A stretch of 60,000 nt of DNA from Adiantum capillus-veneris (GCA_014529385.2 CM043963.1:100856912-100916911); one strand, 5' to 3'. Shown: positions 22,917 to 35,687, numbered from the stretch's first letter. The notes: generated from the letters alone by a model not told the origin. Translations and numbers: made by a program.

Positions 22917-25900
22917 ATGACTGACAACAACAACACAGATGTGTTCAAGATGTTTTTTGTTGAGCACAGGTTGGATGGGGACAACTACCCTATGTGGGCT
23001 TATATGATGCAACATGTTCTTGTGTCAAAAGGTGTCTAGAACATTGTCCAGGGCATTGATGTACGTCCTGGATTTGAGGATGTAGGCGATGTTGAGGATG
23101 TTGCAGGTCTTGTTGCAAGGATTGCTGCTGTTAGAGTTGTTTTGCCTACAGCAGAACAAGCTCGTTGGGATTTAAAGGATGTGCAGGCTCATGCATTGAT
23201 TGCGTTGTATGTGAAGCGCACCATTGTTCCTCACATCCGTTCAGCAAAATCTGCAAAACAGGCTTGGGATATTTTGGCTGGTCTTTATGCAAGTCACAAT
23301 GAGGCTAAAATTGCTTTGATACGTAAAGAGCTGGAGTCAAAGATTATGCATGAGGAAGATGATATGGAAACTTTCCTTGCTAGTGTCAAGGATATCAATG
23401 AGCAGCATATTTCTACAGGTGAAGTCATTTTAGACAGTTCCCTTGTGCAGATTTTTCTTGATGCCTTACCAGATTCCTACCAGACTTTTGCTAGTACTTG
23501 GAGACTGATGACCCAAGGAAATCCTGAAGTTGTCAAGTTTGATGCATTATGCACATTGTTTTTGCAAAAGTCACTTTCTACAAAAAACAGGACTAGGCAA
23601 CGTGCAGTTGAACAGGCTCTTATTGCTTCTCAAAGAAAGGGTGGTAACAGTAATGCAGCCACTTCTTATGGTTCTGCTGCGAGTGGCAAAAATTCTGTTT
23701 CTAATGCTTCTGCTGGCAGCACTTCGTCTGGCAATTCTGGTGATAACGGCAAAAAGAAGATTTGTTGCCATTATTGTAAAGCTAATGATCACTTGATCAA
23801 GTCATGTCCTAAGTTGAAGGCTAAAGAGGCTAAGAAGAAGGAGGGTGGTTCCACTGCAAATGTTGGTTCCACTACAAATGCAGCCATTGTTGACTCTTCT
23901 GTGAAAGGAGACTGTGATGCTGATGTTGATGCAGAATGGGCTTTTAGTGCAGAGTGCACTTACAATCCTGCTGTCCATGATGCATGTTTGTCAGTTTCTG
24001 TAGATTCACATGTGTGGTGTTTTGATAGTGGTGCTACAAAGCACATTACCTCACATCATGAATCGTTTACCTCTCTCGAGTCTGTCCCTCATGGGAATAC
24101 TGTCACTTGTGCCAACAATGCCTCTTACCCAGTTCAGGGAGTTGGAAAGATTGTGCTTATTGCTGCAAATGGCAGTTCCTTCACACTTGTTGATGCACTT
24201 TATGTACCTGGGATCAAGAAAGAATCTCTTGTCTATATCCGCACTTGCTAGACTTGGACTTGTAGTCAAATTTGTGGATGACAGATGTACAGTTCATGAT
24301 CTCAAATTTAGTGATGAAATTGTTGCATCTGGCCTTTTGTGTCGTGGGCTGTATAAGCTCACTTTGTATGACAAGTGTGGAAAAAATTTTGCAAATGTTG
24401 TTGCAGATTCAAGGGCTGTTTCAGATGCAAAACTTTGGCATGCACGTTTTGGTAATCTGAATTTTGCCAGTTTGCTGCGTTTGCAGAAATCTGATATGGT
24501 TGCTTCTTCGCCGCCTCTTGAAGCACCTGTCAAACATGTTTGTGAAGGCTGTATTTTGAGTAAGATGCAGCATTCTAAGTTTCCAAAGGATGGTTCAATT
24601 CGGGCCACATGCAGGTTGCAGCTTGTGCATAGTGATGTTTGTGGGCCCATGCAAACTCCGTCATTGGGCAATTACGTGTACTTCGTGACTTTCATTGATG
24701 ATTACTCCTAGCATGCATGGGTATTTCTACTTAAAGCGAAGTCCGAAGTTTTTAGTGCTTCAAACAATTTCTGGCTATGGCTGAAAATGTCTCGAAATGT
24801 ACTATGGGCACCCTCCGTTCCGATCGAGGGGGGGAGTATATGTCTCATGAATTTAATGCATTTCTGGCTAGTCGTGGGATAAAACACCAATGTACAATGC
24901 CTTATACACCTCAGCAAAATGGTGTTGCTGAGAGGAAAAACGGGTCACTTACGGAAATGGCACGATGTATGGTCAAAAGTCAAGCTTTGCCGCATTCTTT
25001 TTGGCTTGAGGCCATCATGTGTGCTGCTTATGTACTTAATAGGTGTCCTACAAAATCTTTGCAGTCTATTACTCCATATGAAGCATGGCATGATAGAAAG
25101 CCTTCTATTGACCACATGCGTGTTTTCGGCTGTTTGGCATCTGCTTTGGTGCCACAAACACAGCGCAAAAAATTGGATGATAAGGCTGTCAAATGTATTT
25201 TTGTTGGTTAAAGTGCTAAAAGCAAAGGCTACAGGTTGTATCATCCGCAAACAAAACGTATTTTGGTTTAACGGGATGTAGTGTTTGTGGAAGATTTTGT
25301 TCAGCCCTTGCTGTCATGTACTAGAGACAGTAATGTAAGCTCATAGGACATTTATCACACTTTGTTGCCTCTTTTCAGTGGTGGAAATACGAATGTAAGT
25401 TCCAAAGAGCCTATGGGGGTTTCTAAAATGTTTTAGATCAGCCTATTACTGATGCAAATGTACATGATGTACTTGATGAGGAAAGGGATGAAAATGAGCA
25501 GGCTAGAGGTATGCCAAAATGGCTGGTGCAGACTTTGCGTGACAGTAAATTGGATGCACCTTTGTCTAGTCGTACTCATTCAGGATCTCGCCATGCATCT
25601 TGTGCATGAGATTGTTATGCTTTGGCTATGCCTAGCTTACATGATGTTGAAGAACCTCTGTCTTTTGATGAAGCACAGAATTCAGAAAATTGGATGGCTG
25701 CCATGCAATCAGAATATGATGCACTTATAGAAAATGACACATGGACTTTATGTGATTTGCCTCCTGGCAAAAAGGCCATTGGTACGAAGTGGGTTTACAA
25801 GTTGAAAGACAAGCCGGATGGTGAGATCGATCGCCATAAGGCTCGACTTGTTGCAAAGGGTTATGCATAGCAAAAAGGCATTGATTATGAAGAGACTTTT

Positions 25901-27172
25901 GCTCCCACTTGTCGTATGACTACTGTGCATTGGCAGCTCATTTTGGTTGGGATGTACATCAATCAGACATTGTTACTTCTTTCTTGAATGGTGACATATT
26001 TGAGGAAGTTTATGTAACGCAACCTCGCAGTTTTGTCATAAAAGGACAAGAAGACAAAGTGTGCAGATGTAAGAAGGCTTTGTATGGGTTGAAGCAATCT
26101 CCTCGTGCTTGGTATGAGAAAGCTGACACTCATTTGGTTAAACGAGACTTTCGTAACAGTCCAACAGAAAGCACATTGTATGTAAAGTGTGAGGGTGATG
26201 TACTTCTCATTGTGGTTCTTTATGTCGATGATTTGTTGAGTCCTAGACCAAATGAGAGACATATTGCTGAATTTAAGGCTGATTTGAATGCTACTTTCAA
26301 GATGAAAGATTTGGGGCTGTTGCATCATTACTTGGGTATATAGTTTAAGCATTGTGATGGTGGTATTGCCTTGTGTCAGAAAAGTTACATAGAGACATTG
26401 CTATGTAAGTTTGGACTTGAGGAGTGCAAACCTATTGCCACTCCCATGGAAACAGGTTTGAAGTTGAGTCTACATGATGCTGGCGATCCTGCTGATGTCA
26501 CTCTGTACCAAACTCTTGTTGGCTGCCTCATTTATGTATGCAACACGAGGCCGGATATTCAGTTTGCAGTCTCACAAGTCAGCAGATTTATGCATAGCCC
26601 AGGGTCTAAGCATTGGCAGGCTGTCAAGAGGATTTTCCACTACCTTAGTGGCACTTTACATCTTGTCTTGTTTTATCCCAAGGAGGGATCATTGTCGGCC
26701 AGACTTACATGCTTTTTTGGACTCAGATTGGGCTGGTTGTTTTGACACGTGAGTGTCCACAAGTTGTTTTTGTTTCATGCTTGGCAGTTCATGTATATCA
26801 TGGTTGAGCAAGAAGAAACCTACTGTGGCCACTTCGAGTTGTGAGGCTGAGTACAGGGTAGTCTTCACAGCTACGGTTGAGTGTGTATGGCTCAGACGCC
26901 TTATGGCTGATTTGGGTGTTGGACAGGACACTGCCAACACTATCTACACTAACAGTCGAGCGCATTGGCAATTGCGAGGAACCCAGTTTTTCATGCTCGC
27001 ACAAAGCACATTGAGGTGCATTACCACTATGTCAGGGAGAGGCTCTGAGCAGGAGAGATCAGCTTGGCTTATGTGCCAACACAGGACAACCTTGCAGATC
27101 TTTTCACAAAGGCATTGTCTCGTGAGAAGCTTAAAGCTTTCCGCAAAGCTTTGGGCTTACTCCCCTTTGTAG
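22917..27172 (+). pseudogene. Small copia gag-pol polyprotein, broken
   Basis: The ATG at 22917 starts gag (LDGDNYPMWAYMM block). A TAG follows at 23037 and then a long open stretch to 24251. The gag zinc knuckle is CCHYCKANDHLIKSC (about 23764-23808), preceded by a Ser/Gly/Asn-rich linker. The protease has CFDSGATKHIT (about 24019). Integrase shows LVHSDVCGP, LRSDRGGEY and PYTPQQNGVAER. Reverse transcriptase shows NKWVYKLK-like and WDVHQSDIVTSFLNGD blocks and YVDDLL. RNase H shows SWLSKKKPTVATSSCEAEY. Frameshifts or stops occur near 24235, 24709, 25210, 25869, 26342 and 26700. All domains are recognisable and none is joined in one frame. Confidence 0.92.
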
Positions 27173-27240
27173 ACTGATCCTGTCCTCAGGGCATGGCACT
27201 TCCCTTTACTCATGTGCCACCTCTTGTTCACCGCATCACT

Positions 27241-27250
27241 CCAGGGGGGA
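27241..27250 (+). other. Small copia polypurine tract
   Basis: CCAGGGGGGA followed by two T residues precedes the 3' LTR at 27253. Confidence 0.8.
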
Positions 27251-27252
27251 TT

Positions 27253-27478
27253 TGTTACCATATACATGTGGTAGTGATGTGTGTGAACACACTAGGACCG
27301 CGGGGGCATTTTTTCCCTCTTTAGGAGGTTTTTTCCCCCGTGCATGTATATACGCCCATCACTCTAGGGCTATCTATCTTTCCATTGCACACTAAGTAAT
27401 ACACCCTCTATTGTGTGACTTGAGCTTCGTTCGTCTTCTCCAAGCTATGTGTGTCTCTCTAAAACCCTAATTCCAATA
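27253..27478 (+). repeat. Small copia 3' LTR
   Basis: It is a 226-bp partner of 22351-22577. It starts TGTTACCATATAC and ends CCAATA, so the terminal CA has mutated to TA. The T6CCC motif is at 27306-27338. Confidence 0.95.
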
Positions 27479-27483
27479 GACAG
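27479..27483. repeat. Target site duplication GACAG, right copy
   Basis: It is identical to 22346-22350. Confidence 0.94.
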
Positions 27484-29561
27484 TGCGGTGTGGCACTACT
27501 AGCTGGGGCATATGAGTGCCAAAGGAATGCAAATCCTTCAAATAAAGAAGCTTCTGCCAGGTTTGAAAGAAGTGGAGCTAGAGTTCTATGAAGATTGTGT
27601 TTATGGTAAACAAAAGAGGGTAGAGTTTCAAAAATCAGGAAATGAAAGAAAAAATAAAAAACTTGAGTTGGTTCATTCTGATGTTTGGGGTCCTGCAAGT
27701 ACACCATCACTTGGTGGCTCATTGTACAATGTAACATTCATAGACGATGCGACTAGAAAAGCATGGGTTTATGTCATGAAGAATAAGTACGATGTATTTT
27801 CCATATTTCAAAGGTGGAAAGTTTTTGTGGAGAATGAAACAGGTACCAACGTTAAATGCCTCAGATCCAACAATGGAGACAAATATTGCAGCCAAGCTTT
27901 TGAAAGATTTTGTGTTGGCAATGGCATTCGAAGGCAAAGGACAACCCCAAGGAAACCTCAACAAAATGGTATTTTGGAAAGGATGAACAAGATAACATGG
28001 AGCGAGAACAAAGCATGTGGCTACATGCAGGCCTACCGCTTGAGCTTTGGGCGGAATCTGTAAGTACGTCTGTGTACTTAATCAACTGCTCACCCTCAAT
28101 AGCATTGGATGGGGGAGTTCCAGAAGAGGCATGGACAGGTAAACCGGTGAATTATGCATTTCTCAAAGTGTTTGGGTGTGAGGCTTTTATGCACATAGAT
28201 AGAAGCCTAAGATCAAAGCTAGATCCAAAGTCCAAAAAGTGTTTCTTCATTGGCTATGAAGAAGGTGACTTTGGGTATCGCCTATGGAATCCTGAAGATG
28301 GTAAAATCTTGAGGAGTAGGGATGTAATTTTTAACGAACAAAATATGTACAAAGATTACGTGGAAAGAAAACAAACAAAAGAAACAGGTGATGAGTACAT
28401 GGAGATTGAGGACGATGAAGACTCAAGGACTGCAAACGGTGACAATGTGCAACAACGTCAACCAAATGAGGAGCCTCAACCTATTCCCCGAAGATCTACA
28501 AGAGCAAGTAGACCTCCAGAAAGGTTTGTTCCTTCCTTCAACCATCTCTTGATCTCAGATTCTGGAGAGCCGGAATCATACAAAGAAGTTATGCAGCACG
28601 AATCCAAAGAAGAATGGACGAAGAGCATGCAAGTGGAGATGGACTCACTACATCGCAACCAAAAATGGGAGTTGGTTGAGTTTCCTAAAGGTAAGTGGGC
28701 ACTTCAAAACAAATGGGTGTACAAGCTGAAGGAAGAAGAAGGTGGGAAGAAAAGGTACAAGTCTAGGCTTGTGGTAAAAGGGTTTTCTCAAAAGAAAGCT
28801 ATTGACTTCAATGAAATATTTTCTCCTGTTGTAAAAATGAACTCAATTAGGCTTGTCTTAAGCCTTGTGGCTGCTCATGATCTAAATCTTGAGCAAATAA
28901 ACTTTCATATGCTGCAGTGGTAGGTTCTCTTATGTATGCTATGGTCTAGACAAGGCCACACATTGCACATGCAGTGGGAGTTGTAAGTAGGTTCATAGAC
29001 AACCCAGGTAAAGAGCACTGGCAAGCTATGAAGTGGATACTTAGGTATCTAAAAGGGACAACAAAAAATGCTTTGTATTTTGAAGGAACTCATATTTTTC
29101 TAGAAGGGTATGATGATGCAAATATGGCAGGTCACAAAGACACTCGGAGGAGCACTACAGGCTATGTCTTCACGATTGGACGCACAGCAATAAGCTGGGC
29201 TTCAAAGCTGTAGAAAGTGGTCTCACTTTCTACCACAGAAGCAGAGTATGTAGCAATGACACAGGCAATCAAAGAAATTATGTGGCTTCACAGATTCTTA
29301 GAAGAGCTTCGATTCAAACAAGACAATTGTGTCTTGTACATTGATAGCCAAAGCGCTATCCATCTTGCGAAGAACTCAGTCTTTCATTCAAGGACGAAGC
29401 ACATTGAGGTGAGATATCACTTCATACACGCTCTTTTGGAAGAGGGACAAGTAAAGCTAGGAAAGGTGCATACAAGCAAAAATCCTGCAGACATGTTTAC
29501 AAAGATGGTCAACAAGGAGAAGTTGAGCTTTTTCTCATCTTCAATCGGCATTCAAGGATAG
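27484..29561 (+). pseudogene. Tork-like pol remainder, third copy
   Basis: Integrase resumes with the GHMSAKGMQ finger and LVHSDVWGP. The second core block has decayed (LRSNNGDKY, with the catalytic Asp changed to Asn). A frameshift lies near 27990. The reverse transcriptase N-terminal part ends near 28908, where about 0.57 kb is missing compared with the left arm, including the MDV and YVDD blocks. The sequence then jumps to the YAAVVGSLMYAM region and RNase H (STTEAEY, YIDSQSAI). Stops occur near 28921, 28948 and 29211. It ends at the usual IGIQG C-terminus, stop near 29561. Confidence 0.9.
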
Positions 29562-29620
29562 AAAGCCAGGATGGAAAGCAATCATAGGTTTGGTTTCGAG
29601 ATCAGTCTTAAGTGGGAGAT

Positions 29621-30187
29621 TGTTAAGTATGGAGCTTGGTTTAACCCTTGTAATTTTCTGTGGTAAAAACGCACATTTGTAAGGCCCCCATTATGAGGAG
29701 AAGCCATCGTGCTGAAGAAAAATCACTCGCCCGAAAATAAAATCACTCGCCAGCAACCAAAATTTTCTCCGAAATATTCCTTTTCGCCGGAATGTTATGG
29801 CCGGTACGGCAGCCAGAAAGTGGTCAGAGAACAATCGATCGGTTGGCCAGTTGGCCGGTGGCCGAATTCAAAAGCGGACTTGTCTTCTCAAGGGCGGCCA
29901 CACATGGGCGGATTGAAGGGTCCAATTTGGACTTATCTACACAAGGGTGGCTACACATGGCTACCTCTCATGAGAGAGGGTATCCCTTTTAGCCTAAAAA
30001 AGGAGTCCATTTATACATATATTTCATAGTGTGAAGTTGATGCAACAAGGTGGGTGTGAGGTGATGAGAGTGAAGCAAGGTCGGAGCTCCAAAAGGGTAT
30101 AATCCCTTTGTAAACTACTTCTTGTTTTGAAGTACTAAAGACATTGAGTGGCTGCTTTCCCGTGGACGTAGCCCACATTGGGTGAAC
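29621..30187 (+). repeat. Truncated 3' LTR of third Tork copy
   Basis: It starts TGTTAAGTATGG and follows the family LTR to GGGTGAACC at about 30187. There it switches to sequence that follows the TC tract of the other LTR at 37232. The minisatellite is almost lost and the TATA box reads CTAAAAAAGGAG. The last ~100 bp (the CT tract and LTR end) are absent. Confidence 0.88.
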
Positions 30188-30269
30188 CTTCGTTCAATCT
30201 CATTTCTTCACCTTCTGTCTCTTGCCATGGCCTGCCTAAGGTGGCACCCACCATAGCTTCAACCTAGCA
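30188..30269 (+). repeat. 5' LTR remnant of small non-coding element
   Basis: It is nearly identical to 37232-37313 (TCGTTCAATCTC...TTCAACCTA). Only the part downstream of the TC tract survives. Confidence 0.8.
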
Positions 30270-30271
30270 TC

Positions 30272-30283
30272 TAGTATCAGATC
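30272..30283 (+). other. Degraded Met-tRNA primer site
   Basis: TAGTATCAGATC differs at two positions from TGGTATCAGAGC and lies two bases after the LTR remnant. Confidence 0.6.
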
Positions 30284-30989
30284 TTGTATGCGTTGCCTCT
30301 CAAAAGGCACTGGCATCGGCAGCATCTCAAGAGACGCTGCAGGCGGACATATCAAGACTCTCATAGGTGGATCCTAGGAGGGTAAGCATTCTAAAATGCA
30401 GTTGAAGTGTTGCAGGAGGTGGAGGAGCTCGTCAAGACCACAGTTGGTGCTTGCAGGCAGACAGGCCCCCTCTCAAAATGTTGCTTTCTAGGCACTGCAG
30501 AAGAGGTGACTCGACATTCACAAAGGCAAATTTGCAAGCATCTCAAAATGCTTTGCTTCTTGGAGGCAGTTCTACAAGGCGGCATGATCCTTGCATCTCA
30601 GAAGGTAATGCTATTGAAGGTCCCCAGGTAGCGCTATTGAGCCCGTCTGCATATCAAAACACAATTGTTGAGCCCCGGTTGTAGTAGTGAAGTTGATTAT
30701 CATTTGAAAAGCATACTTAAATTCTACCTTAGGGAGTTGGTAGTGCAGTAGGCATTGTTAGACACATCATCTAAAAACGCTTTCTTTGTGGCCAAAGCAT
30801 ATCAAAAGGCAAGCAGTAAAAGAACATTTTCTGGGCAATTTTCACAGCATCTTAAAACTTTACTATAGCATGGATGCAAAGGAGGATTGGGGGATTCTAA
30901 ATATCTGCCAAGACTTCAAAAATTGGCACAAACATGATACCATATATGTGTTGAAGGTTCTAGTAATTCAATGGTTTACATATGAGTTG
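30284..30989 (+). other. Internal region of small non-coding element, left part
   Basis: It has no coding domain. The words GCATCTCAAAA, TTGCTTTCTAGGCACTGCA and similar recur several times between 30300 and 30640, giving a loosely repetitive GC-richer block. It ends with AGTTG at the fourth Tork insertion. Confidence 0.5.
30985..30989. repeat. Target site duplication AGTTG, left copy
   Basis: AGTTG precedes the fourth Tork copy and recurs at 36489-36493. Confidence 0.93.
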
Positions 30990-31081
30990 TGTTAATAGGA
31001 AATGTGACGTAGCTAAGTAGATAATTGAGTAGATTACTTAATGGAGAGAGATAATTTTCACACATAAGAGATTATAGAGTA

Positions 31082-31130
<49 letters not shown>

Positions 31131-31791
31131 TACACACAATATATATGGTTCACCCAATGTGGGCTACATCCACAGGAAAGCAGTCACTTAATGGGTTTAG
31201 TACTTCAAACAAGAAGTAGGTTACAAAGGGATTATACCCTTAATAGATCTCTCGCCTTGCTTCACTCTCACCACCTCACACCCACCTTGTTGCATCAACT
31301 TCACACTGTGTAATGTGTGTAGAAATGGCCTCCTTTTATATGCCAAAAGGGTTGCCCACTCTCATAAGAGGCAGCCATGTGTAGCTGCCCTTGTGTAGAT
31401 AAGTCCAAATTGGACCCTCCAATCCGCCCATGTGTGGCTACCCTTGAGAAGACAGGTCCGCTTTTGAATTCGGCCACCGGTCCATTGAATTCGGCCACCA
31501 ACCACCGGCCATTAACTTTTGACCACCCCGGCCATCAGCCATTGACTATCAGCCCCACCGGCCAACAACCAACCGACTGGTCGTTTTTCGACCACTTTCT
31601 GACCACCATCTGGCCATAATATTCCGGCGGGAGCCGGTTTAGGGTTTGGAGTTGAGACTGGCCGTGGAAATTTTGGTTTCCAACGAGTGATTTTCTTCAC
31701 GCATGATGGCTTCTCTTCATAATGGGGGCCTTACAAGTATGCATTTTTACCACAAAAATTACAAGGGGTAAATCAAGATCCATACTTAACA
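30990..31791 (-). repeat. 3' LTR of fourth Tork copy
   Basis: It is about 802 bp, plus-strand ends TGTTAATAGG and CTTAACA. It contains an AG microsatellite of 43 bp (31085-31127) against 15 bp in the partner LTR. Confidence 0.92.
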
Positions 31792-31843
31792 ATCTCCGAC
31801 TTGAAGACTGACCTCCAAACCAAACCTATGACTGCTTTCCATC

Positions 31844-34800
31844 CTAGCTTCTTATCCTTGAATGCCGATTCAAGATGAGCAAAAGCTCCACTTCTGCTTG
31901 TTGACCACCTTTGTAAACATGTCGACAGGATTTTTGCTTGTATGCACCTTTCCTAGCTTTAGTTCCCTCTTCCAAAAGAGTGCATATGAAGTGATATCTC
32001 ACCTCAATGTGCTTTGTCCTTGAATGAAATTCTGAGTCCTTCGCAAGATGGATAGCACTTTGGCTATCACTGTACAAGACACAATTGTCTTGTTTGAATC
32101 CAAGCTCTTCTAAGAATCTGTGAAGCCAAAGAATTTTTTTGCTTGCCTCCGTCATTGCTACATACTCTGCTTCCGTGGTAGAAAGTGAGACCACTTTCTG
32201 TATCTTTGAAGCCTAGATTACTGGTGTGCCTCCAACCATGTAGACATAACCAGTAGTGCTCCTTTGAGTATCTTTATCACCTACCATATCTGCATCAGCA
32301 TACCCTTCTAGAAAAATATCAGTTCCTCCAAAATACAAAGCATTTGTTGTTGTCCCTTTTAGATACCTAAGTATCCACTTTACAGCTTGCCAGTGCTCTT
32401 TACCTGGGGTGTCCATGAACCTACTTACAACTCCCATTGCATGTGCAATGTCTGACCTTGTCCAGATCATAGCATACATAAGAGAACCTACCACTGTAGT
32501 ATATGGAACTTTAGACATATAAGCTATCTCCTCTCGTGTCTTTGGACACATATCCTTGGTTAGTTTAAAGTGACCAGTCGAAGGTGTAGAGACCATTTTT
32601 GCATTTTGCATTGCAAACCTTTCTAGTACCTTCTTGATGTAATGCTCTTGAGATTTATTGTCTTCTTTGTCCTGTCCTTGATATCTTCATACCAAGTATC
32701 CTCTTTGCAGCACCTAAATTAGCATGTCATCAACATTCAACACTAGGATGATGAACTTTCCATCTCCAAAATTCTTCATGTAGACGTAGTGATCCGAGTT
32801 GCATCTTGTGAATCCATGATCCAACATCCATTGATCGAACTTCAAGTACCATTGTCTTGATGCTTGTTTTAAACCATACAAGCTCTTCTTTAATCTGCAA
32901 ACCATTTTCTCCTTACCTTTTACTTCATACCCCTTTGGTTGAATCATGTAAATTTCCTCCTCTGAGTCATCATGAAGGAATTCCATATTTACATCCATTT
33001 GCTCAAGATTTAGATCATGAGCAGTCACAAGACTTAAGACAAGCCTAATTGAGTTCATTTTTACAACAGGAGAAAATATTTCATTGAAGTCAATACCTTT
33101 CTTTTGAGAAAACCCTTTTACCACAAGCCTAGACTTGTACCTTTTCTTACCACCTTCTTCTTCCTTCAGCTTATACACCCATTTGTTCTAAAGTGCCCAC
33201 TTAACCAACTCAACCAACTCCCATGCTTGGTTGCGATGTAATGAGCCCATCTCCACTTGCATGCTCTTTATCCATTTATCTTTGGATTTGTGTTGCATAG
33301 CTTCCTTTTATGATTCTGGATCTCCAGAATCTGAGATCAAGAGATGGTTGAAGGAAGGGACAAACCTTTCTGGAGGTGTACTTGCTCTTGTGGATCTTTG
33401 GGGAATAGGTTGAGGCTCCACATTTGGTTGATGTTGTTGCACGTTGTCACTGTTTTTACTCCTTGAGTCTTCACCGTCCTCAAGCTCCATGTACTCTTCA
33501 CCTGTTTCTTTTGTTTGTTTTCTTTCCAAGTAATCTTTGTACATATTTTGTTCATTGAAAATTACATCCCTACTCCTAAATATTTTACCATCTTCAAGAT
33601 TTTATAGGCGATACCAAAATTCACCTTCTCGATAGCCAATGAAGAAACACTTTTTGGACTTTGCATCTAGCTTTGACATTAGGCTTCTATCTATGTGCAT
33701 GAAAACCTCGCACCCAAACACTTTGAGAAATGAATAGTTCACCAATTTACATGTCCTTGCCTCTTCTGGAACTCCCCCATCCAATGCCGCCAGTTGATTA
33801 AGTACACAGACGTACTTACAACTTTCGCCCAAAGCTCAAGCGGTAGACTTGCATGTAGCCGCATGCTTTGTGCTCGCTCCATGATTGTCCTATTCATCCT
33901 TTCTGAAATCCCATTTTGTTGAGGTGTCCTTGGGGTTGTCTTTTGCCTCTAAATGCCATTGCTAGTACTAAAGCTTTCAAAAGCTTGGCTACAATATTCA
34001 CCTCCATTGTCGGATCTGAGGCATTTAACCTTGGTACCTACTTCATTCTCCACAAAGGCTTTCCACCTTTGAAATATGAAAAACACATCGGATTTATTCT
34101 TCATGACATAAACCCATGTTTTCCTAGTCGCATCATCTATGAATGTTACATAATACAATGAGCCATTAAGTGATCGTGTACTTGCAGGACCCCAAACATC
34201 AGAATGAATCAATTAAAGTTTTTTATTTTTTTTCTTTCATTTCTTGATTTTTGAAATTTTACCCTCTTTTGTTTACCATAAACACAATCTTCACGAAACC
34301 CTAAGTCCACTTCTTTCAGACTTGGTAGAAGCTTCTTTGTTTGAAGGATTTGCATTTCTTTGGCACTCATATTCCCAAGCCGATAGTGCCACACCGCACT
34401 GTCGACTTCCATAACTATTCACAAGTTGAAGATTGTGTGCTAACAGTACACAAATAAAGTGTACCGATGTTTTCTCCCTTGGCAACCACCAAAAATACCT
34501 TTGAGATCTTCCACCGTTTGCTTCTGAATGCAATGTTGTGACCTTCATTGTCCAATTGTCCTGTAGAGATCAATTTTTTGTGAAGAGAAGGAAAATGCCT
34601 AACATCTTTAAGATTCCATTCATTTTCGTTAGCTGTTTTGACACAAATTGTACCTTTGTCGACAATTTCACAAGCTTCATCATCTCCCAAGTATACATAC
34701 CCAAAATTACCTTTGGTGTAATCTTGGAAATGTTGCTTGAGTGCTGCCGCATGGAATGAATCCCCGGAATCTACTATCAAGGAATTAGACACATTGTCTA

Positions 34801-35628
34801 ATGAGAGAATTAGAACATCTTGCTCTACTTTACTTGCCACATTGGACTCCGATGTTCGTTTGTTGTCTTGAGACTTCGACTCCTTCTTCTTCTTGGACCA
34901 GCAATCCTTCTTGATGTGGCCCTTCTTGCCGCAGTTCCAACATTCAAGAACTGACTTTGTGAGTGACTTGCTCCGTCTTGAGCGATCACAACCCTTTTGG
35001 TTTCTGAACCTCTCCTTAGGCCTTCCTCTTGTTTCCACTGACAATGCAGCACTTGATGATTCTCCTATCCTTCTCCTTCACATTTCCTCGCTTAGAAGAA
35101 CACCCACAACATCATTAAACTTAAGAGTATTTGTGCTAGAAATAGAATTACTTACAAGTCTATCCCAACTATCCGATAGAGATCATAATATAAGGAGAGC
35201 TCGCACTTCGTTGAAATTTATTTTCACCGATCGAAGCTGACTTATGTTTTTGTTAAAGTCATTTAGGTGCTCTACAACTGAACCATTTTCTATCATCTTT
35301 AGATTGAATAAGTGCTTCATAAGACATACCTTATTGGAAGCTGATGGTTTCTTGTAGAAGTTGTCAAGTGACTTCATCAAGTCCTCCGTGGTCTTCATCT
35401 CCAAAACATTGAAGTCCACCGTTGACACCAAGCTTAACCGGATTGTTCCCAATGCCTTTCAGTCAAGGAAATCCATGCTTCATCTGCCATCGTTGCGGGC
35501 TTCTTTGCAAGACCACCTAGTGGAAAATAAAGGTCCTTCTGGTAGAGATAGTCTTCAATCTGCATCTTCCAATGTTCGTAGTTTTTACCGTTGAACTTCT
35601 CGATCTTGAGCTTCACTTCCTCCGCCAT
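31844..35628 (-). pseudogene. Tork-like gag-pol, fourth copy, broken
   Basis: Gag starts at the ATG at 35628-35626 (MAEEVKLKIEKFNGKNY), about 60 bases after the primer site. The zinc knuckle CWNCGKKGHIKKDC is intact. The protease keeps DSGDS, the only Tork copy here with the D-S-G catalytic core. Integrase keeps LRSDNGGEY but is interrupted near 34210 and 33945. Reverse transcriptase keeps QMDVNMEF, but the YVDD block reads NVDD. About 80 bp are missing near 32715 after VDDML. RNase H shows GYADAD and STTEAEY in separate frames, and its last residues are frameshifted near 31960. More than eight lesions in all. Confidence 0.9.
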
Positions 35629-35687
35629 TACTCCCACTCAATTCAAGGAATCCTTTCCTTGAGATAATTTAGCTACGAGCAAACCTT

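Larger units (their letters stand above)
22351..27478 (+). mobile_element. Complete small copia element nested in third Tork copy
   Basis: This 5128-bp element has 227- and 226-bp LTRs, a Met-tRNA primer site, a polypurine tract, GACAG duplications and the gag-PR-IN-RT-RH order. It belongs to a copia family clearly different from the Tork copies: different LTR, different gag, protease CFDSGATKHIT. The LTRs differ at about 11 positions plus one indel by eye, about 5%. The polyprotein has several stops, so the copy is dead though structurally whole. Confidence 0.95.
20266..30187 (+). mobile_element. Tork-like copia element, third copy, interrupted and 3'-truncated
   Basis: It has a complete 5' LTR, a Met-tRNA primer site, gag-pol remnants and a 3' LTR that stops at about 30187, before the CT tract and LTR end. 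It is split at 22350/27479 by another copia element. Because the 3' end is lost, no target duplication can be checked; the left flanking pentamer is CATCT. It is the only copy of the family in the window with the gag start, primer site and 5' LTR in plus orientation. Confidence 0.9.

Noticed and set aside
20261-30192. Target duplication for the third Tork copy
   Set aside because: The right LTR end is missing, so CATCT on the left has no valid partner to compare.
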